From: Fidelibacterota bacterium
GTDB lineage: Bacteria; Marinisomatota; Marinisomatia; Marinisomatales; S15-B10
Assembly (NCBI GenBank): GCA_002715465.1
Contig: PAYY01000001.1
Location: 52,371 to 116,370, forward strand
Direction: 5' to 3'
DNA length: 64,000 nucleotides
The notes under the pieces: model-generated
Database searches by the model: none
Told to the model about the DNA's origin: nothing
The model's input: the letters and a program-made list of their open reading frames with translations, nothing else
Program-made: the position numbers and the translations under genes
Shown here: positions 11,658 to 20,772 of the stretch, piece by piece
Layout: each line of letters starts with the position of its first letter
How positions within the stretch are numbered: position 1 is the stretch's first letter

Positions 11658-13924
11658 AGGTAAGGTTAACAAGATTCCTTTCGCTAAATCTTTTTGCAGT
11701 TAACCTAATATTTTATTGCGTCTCATGGCTACCAGCCCAAACTTATAAAAGGGATCAATTTTCTTTAAGAATAGATCAGATAACTTCTTTAATCAAAGAG
11801 ACTGAAACTATTTTCAATAATATTGATAAGTCATTAAATAAAAAATTCCCACGAACCTCACGTAACTCACCTATTTATAAATCTATAGAAAAAGAATATA
11901 ATGAACTTAGCAATATAATTGATCGTATTGATACAGCTGAACCGCTTTTCAAAAAGAATGGGGCTGCATATGAAAAACTTTTTGGAGGTCCATTCAAAAA
12001 GAAGGATCAAATTACTTCTCAAGATAAAGAATTTGCTGAAGTAAAGAAGCTTGGAAATGAAATTGAATCTATATTAACCTCTCTTTCAAATGATCTTTCA
12101 AAAGTTGAGCCTATTGAAAATTTCTTAACTGAATCCTTAAAGAATTCAGAAGAAGTTTTTGAAAAAAATAAAGAGTTAAAAAAAGAAATATCTTCTTTTT
12201 CCAGAGAAATTGAACGTAGTCGGAAAATAGTTAATTCGACTGAATCTAGATTTAAGGATGCATCAGCATGGTTAAGTAATTATCCAGTTTTTATTGAAGG
12301 GGAAGCCATCAGGAAAGACCTGAGGTTAATGTATGAAAAGCACAGTAATAATAAAACTTCCCTTGAAAATATGCTAAAACAAATGCATCATTTTCTTACA
12401 GGTGCTGGTAACGCTGGAGAGGAAAAAACTGTTTGGAAAATTTTTGATCAACTAAATCATAAGAAAATTCAAATCATCGAAGAAATGGAGTTATTTTCAG
12501 ATTATTTAGATGATCAAATAGAAAAGTTGGAATTATTTACTAAGGTTCAATTAGAGTTTAAAAAAGAGGTGAAAACTTCTGCAAATGAGCTTAAAAAGAA
12601 TCTTTTATCTGTTAATCGAGATGTCGCTGATAATCATCTAAAAAATGAAAAAGTTATTAACCAGTTTGAAAAAAACAAATTAACAATGGATTCATATCCA
12701 ATTATTATTAAAGCAGATTCTGTTAAATCTTATTTATTAAGAATGCAGAAAAATTATGAATTGATGGAAGATTCTTTGATTTCCACTTCACAAAATTTCG
12801 ATAGTTTTTTAGCTGGAGATCAAACCTCAAAAAAAGGAATAACTGCTCGACAATTTTATGAAAGAATATTAAACAAGGGAAATGAACAATTAAAAGAAAT
12901 TAACTCTCAGCCAGATCAATTGATTGTAGAACAGAAAAAGCTTGAAGATCTTAACGATCTAATTTTAGAGTTTAAAGAGGTATTAAATGATATCGATCAG
13001 GACATTGTTTTTTTTGACCAATCTATTCGTGATGAAGAAGAAAAATTGGTTGCGGATAGTCTAAGATATAGCTCTTTGTTTGAGCGTATGCCTAAAGGAT
13101 TTACGAAGAATAGTTTTCCATATAATGAATTAGAGCAATCATTTTCAAACATACAAATAAAACTTATTAAGGCTAGGGATATTTCAAATGATTTGAAAAA
13201 AATAAAGACTGAAATTATTACGCATGTTGGGAAGATGGATGGAATAAAAAGAGATCCCTCTCTTTATAATAATTTTAATGCAATGCAAAAGAGTTTTAGT
13301 GAGGTGAAGAAAAATGGAGAAAAAATAATAGAAGAACTAGATGATTCAATTAACTTATTTCATCAAGTCATTATTGATAATTTTTTAAATACCCCAGAAT
13401 TCTGGGCTCTAAAATATAATGTTACAGAAGAATCTTCTAGACGGAAAGAAAAAATTTTAAAGGAAAATTTTGGTTATCTTCAAGATATGAATCGATTTCG
13501 TGGTAAAAAATATCATGGTCATTTTGTCTCAGATTTTGAATTGAAACTAATAAAAAAAGGAAATAATAACCCTACTTTTCAACTCATTTTCTCCGGAAAA
13601 AATGATTTTTTTGTTGGTGGGGTAAAGATTTTAAATAAAAAGGGAGAATTATTTGTTGAGATTAATCGAGATAGTATTCAATCAAAATTAGAAGATGAAG
13701 ATGATAAAATTGTTAATTTCGAATGGACTGTAGATATAAATGAAAATATTTTATCACAAATTGTTAATGAAAGTGAACATACTGTAAGAATACTTTATAT
13801 TACTGTGACTAATCGAATAAATTTGACAGGATATTCAACAAAGATTTATAAAGAATACAGAATTCCACAAGTGAGGTTGCAGAGTTGGAAAAGAATTATT
13901 GGTATTGATGAAACGCTTTCATAA
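11651..13924 (+). CDS. Secreted coiled-coil protein of unknown function, non-canonical start
   Basis: I do not recognise a family. An uninterrupted frame continues about 220 codons upstream of the first ATG (12329) and begins with an apparent signal peptide: K-V-R-L-T-R, then a hydrophobic stretch, then LPAQ with likely cleavage after Ala29. No ATG, GTG or TTG occurs in frame between the stop at 11606 and the leader, so initiation probably uses ATT at 11651 or ATA at 11654, overlapping the argF stop. A GGGGG run lies 4 nt before the ATA. About 757 residues result: mostly charged helix with heptad-like coiled coil (about 45-580), then a beta-rich tail (HGHFVSDFELKLI onwards). It abuts the convergent gene at 13925 with no spacer. 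Confidence 0.72.
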   Translation: MIKVRLTRFLSLNLFAVNLIFYCVSWLPAQTYKRDQFSLRIDQITSLIKETETIFNNIDKSLNKKFPRTSRNSPIYKSIEKEYNELSNIIDRIDTAEPLFKKNGAAYEKLFGGPFKKKDQITSQDKEFAEVKKLGNEIESILTSLSNDLSKVEPIENFLTESLKNSEEVFEKNKELKKEISSFSREIERSRKIVNSTESRFKDASAWLSNYPVFIEGEAIRKDLRLMYEKHSNNKTSLENMLKQMHHFLTGAGNAGEEKTVWKIFDQLNHKKIQIIEEMELFSDYLDDQIEKLELFTKVQLEFKKEVKTSANELKKNLLSVNRDVADNHLKNEKVINQFEKNKLTMDSYPIIIKADSVKSYLLRMQKNYELMEDSLISTSQNFDSFLAGDQTSKKGITARQFYERILNKGNEQLKEINSQPDQLIVEQKKLEDLNDLILEFKEVLNDIDQDIVFFDQSIRDEEEKLVADSLRYSSLFERMPKGFTKNSFPYNELEQSFSNIQIKLIKARDISNDLKKIKTEIITHVGKMDGIKRDPSLYNNFNAMQKSFSEVKKNGEKIIEELDDSINLFHQVIIDNFLNTPEFWALKYNVTEESSRRKEKILKENFGYLQDMNRFRGKKYHGHFVSDFELKLIKKGNNNPTFQLIFSGKNDFFVGGVKILNKKGELFVEINRDSIQSKLEDEDDKIVNFEWTVDINENILSQIVNESEHTVRILYITVTNRINLTGYSTKIYKEYRIPQVRLQSWKRIIGIDETLS

Positions 13925-15493
13925 TTATTCTTTAGCTTTATAGTTTCGCCACGTTACTTCATTTGTACGGTAAGATACAATAGCTCCTTTTAGTTTCTCT
14001 ACCACTACTTTATAGGTACCTATCTGACCAGGTTCTAAAGATGAATCGCTTATTACTCCAGTAGCAAATTTTGTGGTAGATCCATCTATCATTGAATTTC
14101 CTAATCCCATAGATTCCGTAGTCGATGACCAAAGGAAAAATGTCACTTTGACAAAATCTGCTCTTCTTTTACCTACATTTTTTACTCGCCCAATAAATTC
14201 CTCTTTTTCAGGGGTTTCTATTTTTTCATAGCTACCAATGAATTCAACTTTTGGACCAGGGAAAAATTGTTCATCATATTCAATAATATGATTGCGATCA
14301 ATGACTAGTTTACCTATTGTTGTTTCTAAAATAATTACATTTAGGTTTTCGGCAATTTTATGTCCGACAATTACTGTACCATTATTAAGTGTTATTTTGT
14401 GTCGTAGCATAGGGAGTTTTAATATGTTAAGGACATTCTCATCAAGTTCTGGCAATCCTTTTTCGGCAATATCATAATATCTTACAATACCTTTAAGTGA
14501 GTCAATCTGAGTTTGAAATAGGTTTAAATTTGTGCCAAGTGTAAAAAATAAAGAATCAGACTCTCCTTTTTGGCTAGCGATACTATCTGTTATACTTATA
14601 GATAGGCCAGATATACGATCTTGTAGTGAAGAATCTGTCTGACGAATTATAACTCCTATTGAGTCTGCAGTTTGAGTTTGTTCTTTTCTTGTAGTATCAA
14701 GTTTTGCATTTAGCTGGGCAATTTCTGTTTTATTTTTCTCTAGATCGTTAGTTAATTGACGCTCACGTTCAAGGAAAGCTTCCATATCTTGTTTTGCTAA
14801 GCCAAAATCAGCAACTGTTTTTTTGAGTTCATCCATCTCTTTTGTCATTTCTTCTACATTCCTCACTACTTCAAAAAAAAGATCAACAGAATCAGATTCG
14901 AAAATAAAAGTAGCACCTGTCTCAAGACTATCTGGTGGGAGAGGGAGCGAAGATTCTAACAGTCGGAGCTCTTCTATAAGAGATCTTGTATTTGATGCTA
15001 TTGCACTTTTTTCAATTTCATCAATGCTTTGATCTGCAGCACTTGCTGATAAGGAAAGAGAAAATGTTTTGTATTTAGCTTCAGTATTTATTCTCCCTTG
15101 ACTCATTAGAGCATAAGATTTGCTATCAGTGGGTAAGTAGCCAATAAATGCATCTAAATCAAAAATCATATCTCGGTAAGCATTTTCTTCATCTAATAGT
15201 AGCTGAGATATCTCAGAATTTTCATTTTCAGAAATAAGTTGATCAGAAAGAGCTGATAGTGTAGCATCAACTCGTGCCTCAGTTAGATTTAAAAGAGATG
15301 CGATATTTTCACGAGCACGATTTGCTGTTGGAAAAAATTCTAATCTAGATTGATCTGACTCTTTTGCATCGACTGTTTGATTTACAATAGGTGCAGCAAT
15401 AGAAGGGCGGGACTGAGGAGATGGAGGACCACCGCCACATGACCAAAAAGTTATACCTGTTAAAATGAATGAGATTTTTATATATAACTTCAT
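13925..15493 (-). CDS. Predicted lipoprotein with coiled coil and FxLYD-like C-terminal domain
   Basis: Function unknown. The 522-residue protein starts with a hydrophobic leader ending at Cys19 (WSCGGG), a loose lipobox, followed by a Pro/Ser linker. Residues about 70-200 are helical, and about 215-330 form a coiled coil (MDELKKTV, ERERQLTNDLEKNK). A short beta unit follows (VIVGHKI, IIEYDE), then a C-terminal domain with GRVKNVGKRRADFVKVTF, which resembles the FxLYD extracellular domain. It overlaps the upstream HEAT-repeat gene by 4 nt and is last in the lpxH operon. It may act as a periplasmic scaffold, but that is only inference. Confidence 0.7.
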   Translation of the reverse strand: MKLYIKISFILTGITFWSCGGGPPSPQSRPSIAAPIVNQTVDAKESDQSRLEFFPTANRARENIASLLNLTEARVDATLSALSDQLISENENSEISQLLLDEENAYRDMIFDLDAFIGYLPTDSKSYALMSQGRINTEAKYKTFSLSLSASAADQSIDEIEKSAIASNTRSLIEELRLLESSLPLPPDSLETGATFIFESDSVDLFFEVVRNVEEMTKEMDELKKTVADFGLAKQDMEAFLERERQLTNDLEKNKTEIAQLNAKLDTTRKEQTQTADSIGVIIRQTDSSLQDRISGLSISITDSIASQKGESDSLFFTLGTNLNLFQTQIDSLKGIVRYYDIAEKGLPELDENVLNILKLPMLRHKITLNNGTVIVGHKIAENLNVIILETTIGKLVIDRNHIIEYDEQFFPGPKVEFIGSYEKIETPEKEEFIGRVKNVGKRRADFVKVTFFLWSSTTESMGLGNSMIDGSTTKFATGVISDSSLEPGQIGTYKVVVEKLKGAIVSYRTNEVTWRNYKAKE

Positions 15494-16662
15494 TTATCTA
15501 TATTTTGTTCGAGGGCTTTCTCTTGAGCGATTAAACCTGCTTCTCTAATTTGCCTTTTATATAAATCATGTACACCCAGACTGTAGGCCAATTCAATTAT
15601 GTATGGGTAATATTCATAACTATCAGGATCTTCTAGCATAGGGAGAATAATTTTAAAGGCCTCTGGATCTTTAAAATTACCAAGGTTGTTTATTGCTTTT
15701 ATACGTAGTGATCGAGGCATATCTTCTTTCATTGCAATTTCATAAAGTGTTGGTTTGACGACAGGATCATTGAAGTTTCCAAGTGCATCTAATAACGTAC
15801 TCAGTAGTGAATAATAGGAAGCCTGGCCTTGATTATAAGTGTCAAGTAGAGCTAGGATTAGACGTTCTTCTTTTACACCTTGCATAGTACGAATTGCAAA
15901 ATCGCGAATTTGTGATTCCATTGATGGGTCAGTCAACATTTCTACAAACATTTCAACAATTCTTGCGTCATCTTTACGACCAGCTAATATTTCTAGAGCT
16001 CGATTTCTGGCTTTTATATCAAGCGTTTCATCCTTTGCAAGAAAAACAAGAACTGGAACTACTTCATCTTCATCCATACTAGCTAATGTATTAGACACCA
16101 TAGTTGCTGTACTATAAAAAGCAGATCTGCTACGTTCATAAATATCAATTAGCGACATTACTTTATTTTCAGGTTTAACATTCTTTAAACTTTTAAAGGT
16201 TGCAGCTTGAACAGATCTTAGTTTTTCATCCACAGAAAAAATAGATTCCATTAGAGCACCTGAAGCGACCGGATCTTCTTCAAATTCTGAAAGAACACCG
16301 ACACTAGTAACCATTAATTCTACATTAATTGCTTCAGCCTTTTTCACAAAATCTGCTAGAGCTTCAAGAGCAATTGGATGTTTTGTTTCGGCCATGGCAC
16401 GAACAGCTGATTTGCGGACATCTAGTTGTTGGCTTTCATCTTGATAAATGGCAATAAGTTCTTCTAATGCACCCATATCTCCTTGTATGTATGTTACTCT
16501 TAATTCTTCAACTGTTTGGGGAGAAGCATCTTCTATATCGGTTGTTTTAGAAAAACGATTAATTAAATTGTTGATTTGAGAACATCCTGTTAAAGGTATT
16601 ATTAGATATGCTAAAGTCAAAAACGAGAGAATTTGTTTCAGCATCAAATTATACATCATCAT
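15490..16662 (-). CDS. HEAT-repeat lipoprotein
   Basis: Predicted outer-membrane or periplasmic scaffold of unknown partner. The 390 residues begin with a signal peptide and a convincing lipobox, PLTGC with Cys27. The rest is built of HEAT-like helical pairs at about 35-residue spacing (ALEELIAIYQDESQQLDVRK, ALEILAGRKDD, ALGNFNDPVVKPTLYEIA, NLGNFKDPEAF). The start is the first of three tandem ATGs, because GGGGAG precedes it at good spacing; the reading overlaps the lpxH end by 14 nt. It sits between lpxH and the coiled-coil lipoprotein in one operon. Confidence 0.8.
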   Translation of the reverse strand: MMMYNLMLKQILSFLTLAYLIIPLTGCSQINNLINRFSKTTDIEDASPQTVEELRVTYIQGDMGALEELIAIYQDESQQLDVRKSAVRAMAETKHPIALEALADFVKKAEAINVELMVTSVGVLSEFEEDPVASGALMESIFSVDEKLRSVQAATFKSLKNVKPENKVMSLIDIYERSRSAFYSTATMVSNTLASMDEDEVVPVLVFLAKDETLDIKARNRALEILAGRKDDARIVEMFVEMLTDPSMESQIRDFAIRTMQGVKEERLILALLDTYNQGQASYYSLLSTLLDALGNFNDPVVKPTLYEIAMKEDMPRSLRIKAINNLGNFKDPEAFKIILPMLEDPDSYEYYPYIIELAYSLGVHDLYKRQIREAGLIAQEKALEQNIDK

Positions 16663-17398
16663 TATTCACTCCCCAAATTTTTAGTGATAATTCTTTTCCA
16701 TCAAAATAACCATAAGAATAATGACGTATCCAATCACCTAAGATTATAAGCTTACCATTTTTTAAGTTGATTTCTTTAAGCTGATGATAATGACCCATAA
16801 TAATGTAATCAATTCCATTGTTAAATTCATTTTCAGAATAGTTTTTGAGTTCATGCAGAACTTTTTCTTTATATTCCGTAGTATGATGATTATAATTACC
16901 GTTTCTTGAAAATTTTTTTGCAATAGCATATCCTAAATCAGGGTGAATCCAATTATATAGATAAACAAAGACTCTATTTCTTAAAAAATTCCTTAAGAAG
17001 CGATAACCTCTATCCCAAGATAAAATACCATCTCCATGACTGATCAGAAAATTTTTTCCAGAAATATTAATTTTAATACCTTGTGGATGAACTTGATGAA
17101 AAAGATTCTCTTTTAGAAATTCTTTTATCCAAAAGTCGTGATTTCCTGGAACAAAGTGAATAATTAAACCTTTTAACTTGGCTTCATTTAATATTTTCAA
17201 AATATCAAAATATGCTTTAGGTATTACATATTTGTACTCAAACCAAAAATCAAATAAATCTCCTACGATAACAAGAGTTCCATTATTTTCAATAACATGA
17301 CGAATAAATTGTTTTAATTTTTTTCTTTTATTTTCTTCATTTGAAGAACTCTCAAGGCTCAGATGAACATCTGAAATGAAATATAAAGGAATGTTCAT
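16649..17398 (-). CDS. lpxH: UDP-2,3-diacylglucosamine hydrolase, LpxH type
   Basis: Hydrolyses UDP-2,3-diacylglucosamine to lipid X in lipid A synthesis. The 249-residue calcineurin-like phosphoesterase has all metal motifs: ISDVHL, GDLFDFW, PGNHDFW, SHGD and GHYH. The FDFWFEYKY segment and the Trp/Tyr-rich lid fit the LpxH family of the Bacteroidetes kind better than generic phosphodiesterases. It is first in a minus-strand operon with two lipoproteins. Substrate is inferred from family resemblance and the LPS setting. Confidence 0.87.
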   Translation of the reverse strand: MNIPLYFISDVHLSLESSSNEENKRKKLKQFIRHVIENNGTLVIVGDLFDFWFEYKYVIPKAYFDILKILNEAKLKGLIIHFVPGNHDFWIKEFLKENLFHQVHPQGIKINISGKNFLISHGDGILSWDRGYRFLRNFLRNRVFVYLYNWIHPDLGYAIAKKFSRNGNYNHHTTEYKEKVLHELKNYSENEFNNGIDYIIMGHYHQLKEINLKNGKLIILGDWIRHYSYGYFDGKELSLKIWGVNNDDV

Positions 17399-17466
17399 GG
17401 AAAGAAACTTAATTTATTACTTTCCTTCAATCAAATAAAATATGGGAAAAAATCTATATCAGTCTC

Positions 17467-17495
17467 TTGACAGTGGGTCAATTTTTATCTATCTT
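17467..17495 (+). promoter_or_regulatory. Candidate sigma-70 promoter for the 17562 gene
   Basis: In the 163-bp divergent region between lpxH and the next gene, TTGACA (17467-17472) is followed after 17 nt by TATCTT (17490-17495). The -35 is perfect and the -10 matches four of six bases. The predicted transcript would start about 60 nt before the ATG at 17562. This is seen by eye only. Confidence 0.4.
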
Positions 17496-17561
17496 TTAAC
17501 GGAATCAGATTAATTAAATTTAATGAACAATTCATATATTTAATTGTATAAAAGGTTAAGC

Positions 17562-20500
17562 ATGAGAATAATTGTAAAAACAACTCTTTTCCTAATGCTA
17601 ATGTTAAATTCGGTTTTTGCACAAGCGTTTGGTCAGAATAAGGTTCAATATAGAGATTTTAATTGGCAATTCATCCAATCCCCTCATTTTGACATTTATT
17701 TTTATGCTGATGGACAGCCTCTCGCTGAATTTACCTCTGAAGTTGTAGAGGAAGCTTATACTCAAGTATCAACATATCTTGATTGGCAATTGCGTAAACG
17801 AGTCTCAATTATAATATATAACTCTCATAATGATTTTCAACAAACCAATATTGTTACAAGTTATATGCCAGAGGGTGTTGGAGGTGTTACAGAATTATTC
17901 AAAAATAGAATCGCATTGCCTTTTGAAGGTTCTTATGAACAATTCAGGCATGTTATACACCATGAATTAGTACATGCTATGATAAATGATATGATATACG
18001 GAGGATCTGCACAAAGTATTGTTTCAAATAGAGTTCAATTAACTCTACCACTATGGATGAATGAAGGGTTAGCTGAATATCTTTCAAGCCAATGGGATAC
18101 CCGAGCGGATATGGTAATGAGAGATGTTGCTGTACATGATAGGATACCAGCGGTGCCTGAACTCAATTATTTTATGGCTTATAAAGGGGGACAATCAGTT
18201 TGGAAGTTTATTGTAGAAAAATATGGTTGGCAAAAAGTGGGAGAGATTTTTGCTCAATCTAAAAAAAGGCAGGATGTTCAGCGTGGTTTTCAAAAATCAA
18301 TGGGTCTTGATTTTAATGATCTTACTGACCAATGGCATAAATATTTGAAAAAAGAATATTGGCCAGATGTAGCTGGTAGAGATGAAATTGAAGATTTTGC
18401 ATTTCAGATAACTGACCACAAGAAATTAAAAAACTTTTTTAATATTTCTCCTTCTCTTTCTCCAGATGGGAGCAAAATTGCACTTATTACTGATCGAAGT
18501 GGCTATTCAGATGTTATAACTATTTCATCACGGAATGGTGAAGTAATTAATACTTTAGTTAAGGGTAATAGAACGCCTGATTTTGAAGAATTGAAACTTT
18601 TGCAACCTGGAATTTCTTGGTCCCCTGATGGAGAGAGGATTGTTTTAGCTACAAAAGCTGGAGGTAGAGATGCACTGTTTCTTATAAATGGTGAAAGTGG
18701 GAAAAGAGAAAAACTAACTTTTGATTTGGATGGGATATTTACAGCAGCTTGGAGTCCAGATGGCAATAAGATAGCTTTTGTAGGTAATAAAGGAGAGGCT
18801 AGTGATATTTATATTTATAATATAGAGAATCAACATCTTGAAAATTTAACGGATGATATTTTTTCAGACTCAGAACCAACTTGGTCTCCTGATGGAAAAA
18901 AAATAGCTTTTGTTTCAGACAGAGGAGAGCATCTAAAAACTCCAGCTAATTTTGATATTCATGAACATGACTATAGTCAGACGGACCTTTTCTTATTGGA
19001 TTTAGAATCTCAAAAACTTAAGAGATTAACAAACACATCTCACAGTGAAAACTTTCCTGTTTTTGCAAATACTGTCAATATGCTTGCATATACTGCGGAT
19101 GCATCGGGAGTATGGAATCTTCATTTATTAGACCTTGATACAAATGAGTCGCGTCCAATAAGTAATGTTCTTACTGGGATCTTTCAACTAAGTTTGTCTA
19201 ATGATGATCAGAAGCTTATTTTTTCAGCTTACTCAGGCGTTGGTTGGGATATTTATTCAATCAGTAATCCCTTATCCCTTGATACAAAAGAAGTAAGACC
19301 TTCAAATTTTATTAAATCAGGAACATATGAGGATCCTTTGAAAATTTCTTTATTGGAAAAAGGTTCTATAGATAAAAGAATAGAGGTTGATTGGGCGGAT
19401 AATGCTTTTGCTCGATGGATATTTGCTCCGGAATACAATCACTATAATGATGGTATTTACGATTCTACAAATGTTCAATCAATAGAACCCTTAGCAATTG
19501 CAAAGTATAAAGATAAAGATGGAACTTATCTGACTCAGAACTATAAGACTCGATTTACACTTGATTTAGTAAGTGGTCAAGCTATGTATAGCAACCTTTG
19601 GGGCGCTATGGGCACAACAGTCTTTGCTTTTAGTGACATTCTTGGAGATCATCGTGTATATGTTGGGAGTGAGATGGTTATGAATCTTGAGAATAGTGAC
19701 TATTTTGTTCAATACAGTTACCTTAAACCAAGAAATGATTTAAACGTAGGTATTTATCATACTTCGAATGTTTTTGGATCTCAATGGAATTTTCTTAGAT
19801 TGCGATATCTCCGAATGGATTTATCACTTTCCCGTCCAGTAAGTAGGTTCCAACGTTTTGGCGCTGGTCTTACTAATCATTTCGTGAACAATCGGGAGTA
19901 TCTTTTAGTGGCATATAATCAATATTCGCTTTCATCAGATGAATCATTGAGACTTTTTTCTTATTCGCTTAATTGGACATATGATAATAGTCAATGGGGT
20001 TCAACTGGTCCATCTGATGGTTGGCGTGCTAATGCTCAATTCACTCAAAGTTTAGCCATGCTCGGATATAAACTTGATTTTAAAACGCTGGTCCTTGATG
20101 CTAGGCGCTATTTTAGAGTTAGTAGGCTTTATACATTTGCTTTCCGTGCGATAGGTGGATTTAGTTTAGGAGCAGATCCACAGCGTTTTTTTCTTGGCGG
20201 GACTCAAAATTGGTTGTTTGGAACAGGTTATACAAATGGAGAACGTGATAGAGCACGTTGGAATAATGATCAAGATGCAAATATTTGGGATAGTGGGAGC
20301 GGCAATTATTTAAAAGATTTATACTTTTCTATATTTGTTTTGCCAGTTAGAGGAGCAAGATTGGTTGAAAGGCATGGTACAAAAGTTATATTAACTAATT
20401 ATGAATTTCGGTTTCCATTTGTGAATTATTTAGCTCTTGGATTCCCGTTAAGAGTGATCCTTGGGAATATTCAAGGGGTTTTATTTGCTGATGCTGGAGC

Positions 20501-20702
20501 TGCTTGGGATGATAAATTTAATTTAATTAGAACAAATAATGTTACGGGAGCAAGTGAATTCGATAATTTTATTAGTTCTTATGGTTTTGGTTTAAGGTTG
20601 AATATTGGCTACACTATTATACGTCTTGATGCGGCCAAAGACTATACTATGCAGGGTAGTTCTAAATGGCAGTACTATATTTCTTTGGGAACTGATTTAT
20701 AA
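17562..20702 (+). CDS. Outer-membrane protein: zinc-peptidase MA-like domain, TolB-like propeller, BamA-like barrel
   Basis: Large exported protein, about 1046 residues. A signal peptide (about 1-25, cleaved near FAQA) precedes a gluzincin domain with HELVH at residues 134-138 and a third ligand Glu168 in WMNEGLAEY. Next come WD40/TolB-type propeller blades (PSLSPDGSKIAL, ISWSPDGERIVLAT, AAWSPDGNKIAFVG, PTWSPDGKKIAFVS; about 295-560), then a surface-antigen/BamA-like beta-barrel (about 640-1046). The start is ATG 17562, with AAAGG upstream, rather than the TTG at 17544. Two relatives lie at 41284 and 63722. The substrate is unknown; a role in outer-membrane protein handling is inference. Confidence 0.85.
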   Translation: MRIIVKTTLFLMLMLNSVFAQAFGQNKVQYRDFNWQFIQSPHFDIYFYADGQPLAEFTSEVVEEAYTQVSTYLDWQLRKRVSIIIYNSHNDFQQTNIVTSYMPEGVGGVTELFKNRIALPFEGSYEQFRHVIHHELVHAMINDMIYGGSAQSIVSNRVQLTLPLWMNEGLAEYLSSQWDTRADMVMRDVAVHDRIPAVPELNYFMAYKGGQSVWKFIVEKYGWQKVGEIFAQSKKRQDVQRGFQKSMGLDFNDLTDQWHKYLKKEYWPDVAGRDEIEDFAFQITDHKKLKNFFNISPSLSPDGSKIALITDRSGYSDVITISSRNGEVINTLVKGNRTPDFEELKLLQPGISWSPDGERIVLATKAGGRDALFLINGESGKREKLTFDLDGIFTAAWSPDGNKIAFVGNKGEASDIYIYNIENQHLENLTDDIFSDSEPTWSPDGKKIAFVSDRGEHLKTPANFDIHEHDYSQTDLFLLDLESQKLKRLTNTSHSENFPVFANTVNMLAYTADASGVWNLHLLDLDTNESRPISNVLTGIFQLSLSNDDQKLIFSAYSGVGWDIYSISNPLSLDTKEVRPSNFIKSGTYEDPLKISLLEKGSIDKRIEVDWADNAFARWIFAPEYNHYNDGIYDSTNVQSIEPLAIAKYKDKDGTYLTQNYKTRFTLDLVSGQAMYSNLWGAMGTTVFAFSDILGDHRVYVGSEMVMNLENSDYFVQYSYLKPRNDLNVGIYHTSNVFGSQWNFLRLRYLRMDLSLSRPVSRFQRFGAGLTNHFVNNREYLLVAYNQYSLSSDESLRLFSYSLNWTYDNSQWGSTGPSDGWRANAQFTQSLAMLGYKLDFKTLVLDARRYFRVSRLYTFAFRAIGGFSLGADPQRFFLGGTQNWLFGTGYTNGERDRARWNNDQDANIWDSGSGNYLKDLYFSIFVLPVRGARLVERHGTKVILTNYEFRFPFVNYLALGFPLRVILGNIQGVLFADAGAAWDDKFNLIRTNNVTGASEFDNFISSYGFGLRLNIGYTIIRLDAAKDYTMQGSSKWQYYISLGTDL

Positions 20703-20772
20703 TATTCTATTTGACTTTGAATAAATCTTTGATTTCCATCAGGGAAAGTATCAGTTTAATTATGTTTGTGTG

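Noticed and set aside
12329..13924. ATG 12329 as the start of the coiled-coil protein
   Set aside because: The frame stays coherent for about 220 codons upstream and includes a signal peptide; starting here would remove the export signal.
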